From contig JADYZO010000099.1 in NCBI GenBank assembly GCA_020853135.1, forward strand, positions 1-45,336: 45,336 nt of DNA, read 5' to 3'. The DNA is from Gammaproteobacteria bacterium. GTDB lineage: Bacteria; Pseudomonadota; Gammaproteobacteria; Steroidobacterales; GCA-2729495. The notes under the pieces were generated by a model, which worked only from the letters and a program-made list of their open reading frames with translations, was not told the origin of the DNA and made no database searches. This document shows positions 38,452 through 45,336 of the stretch, piece after piece (within the stretch, counting starts at the first letter, position 1; every line of letters starts with the position of its first letter). A program made the translations under genes and the position numbers.

Positions 38452-39174
38452 ATGACTCCCGAACGATTCGCCAGGCTCAAGGGCGTGCTCGACCGCCGCC
38501 AGCCGGACCTCACCGTGCTCTGCGAGGACGTGCACAAGTCCCACAACATCTCGGCCATCCTGCGCAGCTGCGATGCCGTCGGCGTACCCGAACTGCATGC
38601 CGTATCGCCCGGAGGTGAATGGAGCCGCCACCGGGGCATTTCCGGTGGCAGCCGCAAGTGGGTGCGAAGCCGTGTGCACCGGGATCTGGAAGCAGCGGTT
38701 TCAGGTCTAAAACAATTTGATTTTCAAATCGTTGCCGCACATTTCTCAAGTCAGTCGGTTGACTACCGCAGCTGGGACTACACCCGTCCCACCGCGATCC
38801 TGCTCGGTGCCGAGCGCCTCGGCGTCAGCGCGCGTGCCGCAGCACTCGCCGATGCGCACATCGTCGTGCCCATGCGCGGACTGGTGGAATCGCTGAACGT
38901 CTCGGTGGCTGCCGCCGTGATCCTCTACGAAGCCGCACGCCAGCGCGAAGACGCCGGCTTCTACGCCAGCCCCCGGCTCGATGAACGAAGCTATCGTAAC
39001 CTGCTGTTCGAGTGGAGCTACCCGGCCGCCGCGCGGCACTGCCAGGCGCGCGGGCTGCCCTACCCGGCGCTCGACGCGCAGGGCTTCATTCAGCGGCGGG
39101 AACTGGCGGGGGCGCTGCGCCGGGATCGGCAGATGGCAGGTAGTGCGCGCCGTACTTCAGGCGCAGGGTCTTGA
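38452..39174 (+). CDS. trmH: tRNA (guanosine(18)-2'-O)-methyltransferase
   Basis: SPOUT methyltransferase that methylates G18 in the D loop of tRNAs. The 240-residue protein has TVLCEDVHKSHNISAILRSCDAVGV (two pieces; active-site Asn and Arg), the SAM knot motifs AILLGAERLGVS (near 117) and VPMRGLVESLNVSVAAAVIL (near 142), and C-terminal helices typical of E. coli TrmH (229 residues). AAGG lies five bases before the ATG. Codons within 38699-38756 are unusually A/T rich. The last 89 bases overlap, convergently, the histidine-phosphatase-like gene. Confidence 0.94.
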   Translation: MTPERFARLKGVLDRRQPDLTVLCEDVHKSHNISAILRSCDAVGVPELHAVSPGGEWSRHRGISGGSRKWVRSRVHRDLEAAVSGLKQFDFQIVAAHFSSQSVDYRSWDYTRPTAILLGAERLGVSARAAALADAHIVVPMRGLVESLNVSVAAAVILYEAARQREDAGFYASPRLDERSYRNLLFEWSYPAAARHCQARGLPYPALDAQGFIQRRELAGALRRDRQMAGSARRTSGAGS

Positions 39175-39703
39175 CCTTGCCGTACCAGGGGATGCTGACG
39201 ACATAGAGGTTGTCGTACTCGCCCGCGCCCAGCGGCGGGAGCTTCTTGCTGCCGTGGAGCTTCTGGATGAGCAGCGGCAGGGGGTCGCTGTCGGTGATGA
39301 CCAGCACCACCTTGCCCTTCCACTCCTTGAGGATGTGCCCGATCAGGCCGTCGACGTCGTTGACATCCACGACCTCCACCTGCAGGTGCAGCGCGTGCGC
39401 CAGCGGCCCGGCGGTCTCCTGGCTGTAGCGGTACTGGGTGGCGAAGATCGCATCCACGCCGGTCACCACGTCGGCATCGCCCAGCACGCGTGCGAGCTCG
39501 GCGGCGCGCGCCTCGCCGGCCGGCGACAGGCCCTGATCCGCGCCCCCGGCGGGATCGATGTCGGCATGGCGCGTGAAGATGACCGTGGTCGTCGCCTGGG
39601 ACTCGAAGAACCACGCGAGCCCGAAGGCCAGCATCAGGAAGACCAGCACCGCCGCCTGGCGGCGCAGGCGGCGACGGCGGCGCCGGCGCTCCTCCACGCT
39701 CAT
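39086..39703 (-). CDS. Membrane-anchored histidine-phosphatase-like protein with degenerate active site
   Basis: 205-residue protein with an Arg-rich cytoplasmic N-terminus (5-15), one membrane segment (about 16-33), and an extracytoplasmic domain of the histidine phosphatase superfamily. The N-terminal RH motif is present in VIFTRHADIDP (Arg45, His46), followed by GLSPAGEARAAELARVL. The second catalytic His is absent: where GHSNT is usual, the protein has ITDSDPLPLLI (137-140). The second Arg region reads QYRYSQETAGPLA instead of QxRTxxTA. It is therefore probably not a normal phosphatase. The ATG at 39703 is chosen. It lies 13 bases after the O-methyltransferase gene. Confidence 0.75.
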   Translation of the reverse strand: MSVEERRRRRRRLRRQAAVLVFLMLAFGLAWFFESQATTTVIFTRHADIDPAGGADQGLSPAGEARAAELARVLGDADVVTGVDAIFATQYRYSQETAGPLAHALHLQVEVVDVNDVDGLIGHILKEWKGKVVLVITDSDPLPLLIQKLHGSKKLPPLGAGEYDNLYVVSIPWYGKVKTLRLKYGAHYLPSADPGAAPPPVPAAE

Positions 39704-39716
39704 GCTGGCGCGGTTC

Positions 39717-40751
39717 TCAGCCAAGGCCGGCCTCGAGGATGGCGAGCGGCACCGGTGCCGGCAATGGCAGCACCCGCTGCAGGACGAGCCCGGCGGCATC
39801 GAACAGGCGGCGGAACTCCGCCTCCGTCCGCTCGCGCCCGCCGGTCAGCGCCATGATGTTCACGTCCATGAACTTGTTGGGATCGGGCTCGTTGCCCGGC
39901 TTCATGACCGCATCGATGACCAGCACGCGGGCCTGCTCGCGCAGGGCCTCGCGGCAGCGGGTCAGCAGGGCCAGCACGTGGTCGTCGTCCCAGTCGTGGA
40001 CGATGCGCTTGAGGATGTAGATATCCCCTCCCGGGGGAATGTTGCGGAAGAAGTCCCCGGCCACCGGCTCCCAGCGCCCGGTGTAGCGCTCGGCGCCGAG
40101 CGGCTCGGCGCCCGCCACCACCTGCGGCAGCTCGCAGAGCACCCCGTGCACCTGCGGGTGGTGGTCGAGGATCGCCGCGAGCAGCCCGCCGTGCCCGCCG
40201 CCGACGTCCACCACGTAGGGGTAGTCGCCGAAGGGGTAACTGGCCGCGATGACGGGGTTCTCGATCTGCGAGAGGCGCGCGGTCGAGCGATCGTAGATGG
40301 TGTTGATGTCCGGGTGCGAGGCCAGGTAGTCGAAAAACGACTGCCCGTGGGCCTGGTCGAAGGCGGTCACCCCGGTGCGCAGCATCTCGGGGATGCGCTC
40401 GTAGGTGCGCCACAGCAGGTCCTGCCAGGGGCGGCGCAGCCGGTCGCGCACGGAGCCCGGCACGTTCACCCGCAGGAACTCCCCGCGCGGGGTCAGCCGG
40501 AAACGCCCATCCTCGTCCTCGGCGAAGAAGCCGAAGGAGGCGAGGAAGCGCAGCATGCGGTAGAGCGTCTCCTCGTGCACCCCGGCGCCGGTGGCCAGCT
40601 CCGCCGCGGTCTTCGGCCCCGGCCCCAGCCGGTCGGCGATGCCCTGCTCGGCCACCGTGACCAGGCAGCGCACCAGCAACGCGTGCGCATACAGTTCCTG
40701 GAGGAAAAGCGCCGTATCGGCGCCGGGGCCCAGCGACCCGGAATCGCTCAT
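39717..40751 (-). CDS. SAM-dependent O-methyltransferase (acetylserotonin/hydroxyneurosporene type)
   Basis: Class I small-molecule O-methyltransferase of 344 residues. An N-terminal dimerisation winged helix (about 15-105; VTVAEQGIADRLGPGPKTAA, TLYRMLRFLASFGFF) precedes a Rossmann domain with SAM motif VVDVGGGHGGLLAAIL (near 178), GDFFRNIPPGGDIYILKRIV (near 232) and the catalytic-type His in HDWDDD (near 253). DAVMKPGNEPDPNKF follows. The family methylates phenolic hydroxyls in secondary metabolites, quinones or carotenoids; the substrate here is unknown. The ATG at 40751 is chosen with AGGGAG upstream. The gene begins 21 bases after tRNA-Ser. Confidence 0.88.
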   Translation of the reverse strand: MSDSGSLGPGADTALFLQELYAHALLVRCLVTVAEQGIADRLGPGPKTAAELATGAGVHEETLYRMLRFLASFGFFAEDEDGRFRLTPRGEFLRVNVPGSVRDRLRRPWQDLLWRTYERIPEMLRTGVTAFDQAHGQSFFDYLASHPDINTIYDRSTARLSQIENPVIAASYPFGDYPYVVDVGGGHGGLLAAILDHHPQVHGVLCELPQVVAGAEPLGAERYTGRWEPVAGDFFRNIPPGGDIYILKRIVHDWDDDHVLALLTRCREALREQARVLVIDAVMKPGNEPDPNKFMDVNIMALTGGRERTEAEFRRLFDAAGLVLQRVLPLPAPVPLAILEAGLG

Positions 40752-40772
40752 GATCTGACTGCTCCCTGGAAC

Positions 40773-40862
40773 TGGCGGAGAGGGAGGGATTCGAACCCCC
40801 GGGAGACGTGAGTCCCCAACGGTTTTCAAGACCGCCGCATTCAACCGCTCTGCCACCTCTCC
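40773..40862 (-). tRNA. tRNA-Ser (anticodon TGA)
   Basis: 90-nt class II tRNA with encoded CCA. The acceptor stem GGAGAGG/CCTCTCC pairs fully, the anticodon loop CTTGAAA gives TGA, the long variable arm is GGGGACTCACGTCTCC-like, and the T arm contains GGGGG TTCGAAT CCCTC. It reads UCA and other UCN codons. The serS gene lies just upstream on the same strand, and the O-methyltransferase starts 21 bases downstream. Confidence 0.97.
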
Positions 40863-40937
40863 GTGCCGCGACAACCGGCCACGCCCCCGCGGCCGGGAGG
40901 AATTGTCCGCCGCCATGCCCCGGGGGCGCAAGCACGA

Positions 40938-40954
40938 AAAGGTGTCAGACACCT

Positions 40955-40956
<2 letters not shown>
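40938..40956 (-). terminator. Palindromic terminator at the serS stop codon
   Basis: A perfect 19-base palindrome AAAGGTGTC-A-GACACCTTT (9-bp arms, one-base centre). Read on the minus strand it begins inside the serS stop codon (TAA) and ends in CTTTT, so it can act as an intrinsic terminator for serS. The same sequence type occurs as a repeated motif in some proteobacterial genomes. Only one copy is seen in this window. Confidence 0.55.
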
Positions 40957-42277
<1,321 letters not shown>

Positions 42278-42294
42278 CTACCCGCAAGCGCCGG

Positions 42295-43650
42295 CTATTC
42301 CGGCCTGCCCCGCTGCCGGGCCGCACGGTTGCGCTCACGCAGGTCGGCGAGCTTCCCGGCGATCTTCGCCTCCATCCCGCGTCCGGTGGGCTCGTAGTAA
42401 TGCCGCCCGGCCAGGCCCTCCGGCAGGTAGCACTCGCCCGCCGCGAAGCCATCGGGCTCGTCGTGGGCATAGCGGTAGTCCTTGCCGTGGCCGAGATCCT
42501 TCATCAGCCTGGTCGGTGCATTGCGGATGTGCAGTGGCACCTCGAGCGAGCCGTGCTGCGCCACGTCCCGCTGCGCGGCGAGGAAGCCCTTGTACACCGC
42601 GTTGCTCTTGGCCGCGCAGGCGAGGAACACGACTGCCTGGGCGATGGCAAGTTCCCCCTCCGGGCTGCCGAGCCGCTCATAGGCGTTCCAGGCCTCGAGC
42701 GTCATGGTCAGCGCACGCGGATCGGCCAGCCCGATGTCCTCCACCGCCATGCGCACCACGCGACGGGCCAGGTAACGCGGGTCGCAGCCACCGTCGAGCA
42801 TGCGTGCGAGCCAGTACAGCGCCGCATCGGGATCGGAGCCCCGCACCGACTTGTGCAGGGCGGAGATCTGGTCGTGGAAGGCATCCCCGCCCCGGTCGAA
42901 ACGCCGCCAGCTGCCGGCGACGACCTGCGCCACCGTCTCCTCGCTGACGGACTGCGCCTGCGCATCGGCTGCACGCCCGACACCGGCGGCCAGATCCAGC
43001 AGGTTGAGCGCCCGGCGGGCATCCCCGTCGGCGGCCTGCGCGATCGCCTCCAGCGCGGCATCGCTGAAGCCGAGGCCCAGTGCACCGAGCCCGCGCTCGC
43101 CATCGGCCAGTGCGCGGCGCAGCAGCGTGACGATGTCCGCAGCCTCCAGCGGCCGCAGCACGTACACCCGCGCGCGGGAGAGCAGCGCGTTGTTGAGTTC
43201 GAAGGAGGGATTCTCCGTGGTGGCGCCGATGAAGATCACGGTGCCATCCTCCACGAAGGGCAGGAAGGCATCCTGCTGCGCCTTGTTGAACCGGTGGACC
43301 TCGTCGAGGAACAGCACGGTGGGTTGCGCGCGGTCGCCCTGGGCAGCAGCGATGGCCTCGCGCACGTCCTTCACCCCGGCCAGCACCGCGGAGAGCCCGA
43401 TGAAGCGCGCGCCGGTCGCCTGCGCGATGAGCCTCGCGAGCGTCGTCTTGCCGGTACCGGGAGGTCCCCAGAGGATGGCCGAATGCAGCGGCCGCGCCTG
43501 GATCAGGCTGCTGAGCGGCTTGCCGGGACCGAGCAGCTGCGACTGGCCCACCACCTCCCCGAGGCTGCGCGGACGCATGCGGTCGGCCAGCGGCTGCCAG
43601 GCCGCCGGCCCGGCATCACGGGTGCCGTCAGGGGAGCCGGTGTCGTCCAT
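42295..43650 (-). CDS. rarA: Replication-associated recombination protein A
   Basis: AAA+ ATPase related to clamp loaders (MgsA/RarA), acting at stalled forks with SSB. The 451-residue protein has an N-terminal LADRMRPRSLGEVVGQSQLL, Walker A GPPGTGKTTLA (62-72), Walker B VLFLDEVHRFNKAQQDAF (near 121-138), sensor FIGATTENPSF (near 153) and the tetramerisation C-terminus with VYKGFLAAQRDV. The start ATG follows the VanZ-like stop codon directly (TGAATG). The lolA-rarA-serS grouping is typical of gammaproteobacteria; crcB, often included, is not here. Confidence 0.97.
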   Translation of the reverse strand: MDDTGSPDGTRDAGPAAWQPLADRMRPRSLGEVVGQSQLLGPGKPLSSLIQARPLHSAILWGPPGTGKTTLARLIAQATGARFIGLSAVLAGVKDVREAIAAAQGDRAQPTVLFLDEVHRFNKAQQDAFLPFVEDGTVIFIGATTENPSFELNNALLSRARVYVLRPLEAADIVTLLRRALADGERGLGALGLGFSDAALEAIAQAADGDARRALNLLDLAAGVGRAADAQAQSVSEETVAQVVAGSWRRFDRGGDAFHDQISALHKSVRGSDPDAALYWLARMLDGGCDPRYLARRVVRMAVEDIGLADPRALTMTLEAWNAYERLGSPEGELAIAQAVVFLACAAKSNAVYKGFLAAQRDVAQHGSLEVPLHIRNAPTRLMKDLGHGKDYRYAHDEPDGFAAGECYLPEGLAGRHYYEPTGRGMEAKIAGKLADLRERNRAARQRGRPE

Positions 43651-44043
43651 TCATGACGGACCGGCGCCGAGCAGGGCCTCGAGCCTCCCGCACCAGCCGC
43701 GCAACCCCGCATTGGCCAGCAGCCAGCCGGCGACGATGCCGGCGACATCCGCCAGCACGTCGTACGGGTCGGCCGAGCGGTAGGTGGTGAAGCTCTGCAG
43801 GAACTCGATCAGCAGGCCGTACAGCACCAGGCCGGCCAGCACGCGCAGCGTCCTGCCCTCCTCGACGACACCCATGAACCAGACGGTGAGGAAGGCAAAC
43901 GTCAGGGCATGCAGGATCTTGTCGCCATTGGCGATGGGAATCGGCGCGTTCATGGGCACCAGGGCCAGGCCGAGGATCGCCACCAGCCCGGCCAGCCCGG
44001 AGCCGAACCAGAACCACTTGTAGCGCAGCGGCAGCACGGGCAC
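43651..44043 (-). CDS. VanZ-like family membrane protein
   Basis: 130-residue inner-membrane protein with four hydrophobic segments. The conserved GDKILHALTFAFLTVWF, a Glu in YGLLIEFLQSF and DVLADVAGIVAGWLLA match the VanZ-like family. VanZ gives low-level teicoplanin resistance in enterococci; the many proteobacterial relatives have no assigned role. The start is GTG directly after the lolA stop codon (TAGGTG), and the stop abuts the rarA start, so it is tightly embedded in the operon. An envelope role is plausible but unproven. Confidence 0.88.
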   Translation of the reverse strand: MPVLPLRYKWFWFGSGLAGLVAILGLALVPMNAPIPIANGDKILHALTFAFLTVWFMGVVEEGRTLRVLAGLVLYGLLIEFLQSFTTYRSADPYDVLADVAGIVAGWLLANAGLRGWCGRLEALLGAGPS

Positions 44044-44688
44044 CTACAGCTCGCCTTCGCGGATCACGTCCACGCCGGGTGGCACCTTGAAGGCGAAGCT
44101 GTCGTCGGCCACCGGGACATTGAGGCGCACGTCGGTGAAGTACAGATGGGTCTGCTGGCCGAGACGGTCATCGAGCACCAGCTCCGCCGGCCGGTCGCCG
44201 GCAAAGGCCACGGCGACACTGCTGAAATCCGCATCCGCCGCGCGCGGCCGCAGCCTGACCCAGGCCAGCTGGTCGCCCGCCCAGCTGCTGACCCGCTCGA
44301 AGCGCTCGAGGATGCGCCGATCCCCGGTGAGCAGCGCCGCCGGCGTCTCGCCGAGCGCATCGGTCAGCGGGCGCACGGTCACCTGGGACAGGTCCGCCTC
44401 GTACAGCCACAGCCGCTTGCCGTCGGCGACGACCACGCGCTCGTAGGGCCGTTCGTAATCCCAGCGGAAACGCCCGGGACGCTTGAGCACCACCCGGCCC
44501 TCGGCACGGTCCACCACCTGTTGTTCGCCGTTGCGCACTTCCTGCCGGAACTCCGCCCGCATGGATTGCGCCCGCTCGAGAAACTGCTCCAGACGCACCA
44601 TGCCATCGGGTGCGGTCGCCGCCATGGCCGGCGGCATCGCGACGATCATCAGCAGCGCAGCCAGTGCGAGACAGGGGACGCGGCGCAA
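44044..44688 (-). CDS. lolA: Outer-membrane lipoprotein carrier protein LolA
   Basis: Periplasmic chaperone that ferries lipoproteins from LolCDE to LolB. The 214-residue precursor has a signal peptide (about 1-23, cleaved after AMA), then FLERAQSMRAEFRQEV, GRVVLKRPGRFRWDYERPYE (aromatic cavity strand), LLTGDRRILERFE and the C-terminal strand with FTDVRLNVPVADDSFAFKVP. The start is TTG at 44688, four bases after the ftsK stop, with GAGGG seven bases upstream. No ATG upstream would keep the signal peptide. It follows ftsK, the usual neighbour. Confidence 0.95.
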   Translation of the reverse strand: MRRVPCLALAALLMIVAMPPAMAATAPDGMVRLEQFLERAQSMRAEFRQEVRNGEQQVVDRAEGRVVLKRPGRFRWDYERPYERVVVADGKRLWLYEADLSQVTVRPLTDALGETPAALLTGDRRILERFERVSSWAGDQLAWVRLRPRAADADFSSVAVAFAGDRPAELVLDDRLGQQTHLYFTDVRLNVPVADDSFAFKVPPGVDVIREGEL

Positions 44689-44691
44689 GGC

Positions 44692-45336
<645 letters not shown>

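Noticed and set aside
40752..40952. N-terminal extension of the O-methyltransferase reading through tRNA-Ser
   Set aside because: The extension translates the tRNA itself and the serS spacer. The ATG at 40751 with AGGGAG upstream gives the normal family start.

Overview
This window looks like a core-chromosome segment of a free-living, high-G+C gammaproteobacterium. Base composition is strongly G/C biased throughout, with long antisense shadow frames over most genes. The blocks gyrA-serC-pheA-aroA-cmk, ubiG-gph(mupP)-yciK, scpA-scpB-rluB, yebC-ruvCAB-ybgC-tolQRAB-pal-cpoB-queE-queC-tRNA-Lys, sucA-sucB-lpd and ftsK-lolA-rarA-serS are all typical of Pseudomonas, Xanthomonas and Nevskia-like lineages. 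Identity is inferred from gene order and protein motifs only; no species can be named. There are no rRNA genes, insertion sequences, phage genes or CRISPR arrays.

Layout. 1-7566 (minus strand): gyrA, serC, a serA-type phosphoglycerate dehydrogenase, pheA, aroA and the start of cmk. Serine synthesis is joined to aromatic amino acid synthesis, while hisC and tyrA, often found here, are absent. 7567-7858 is the largest non-coding gap (292 bp) and separates gyrA from the divergent ubiG. 7859-11383 (plus): ubiG, a HAD phosphatase (gph or mupP), rmuC and a YciK-type dehydrogenase. 11408-15229 (minus): yciO, an M50 protease, scpA, scpB and rluB. 15308-16442 (plus): septation protein A, a YciI-like protein and a BolA-like protein.

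16411-21239 (minus): a tRNA-Lys is followed by an unusual run. It contains an FMN-dependent nitronate monooxygenase-like protein with an extra Cys/His cluster, an HMG-CoA synthase, the prenyl synthase ispA and a multi-spanning membrane protein. This is the most likely site of uncharacterised biology. 21284-30925 (minus): one near-continuous operon from yebC through Holliday-junction processing (ruvCAB) and the Tol-Pal envelope complex to queuosine precursor synthesis (queE, queC). 31098-36581 (minus): the complete 2-oxoglutarate dehydrogenase complex (sucA, sucB, lpd).

36644-40862 is the most accessory-looking part. It holds a DUF5658-type membrane protein, a hydroxyisobutyrate-dehydrogenase-family enzyme behind tRNA-Arg(CCT), trmH, a membrane-anchored histidine-phosphatase-like protein with a degraded active site, and an O-methyltransferase behind tRNA-Ser(TGA). 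40955-45336 (minus): ftsK (3' part), lolA, a VanZ-like protein, rarA and serS, ending in a palindromic terminator.

All three tRNA genes are followed on their own strand by a non-core metabolic gene. GyrA naturally carries Val at the quinolone hotspot residue 83. No non-coding stretch exceeds 300 bp.
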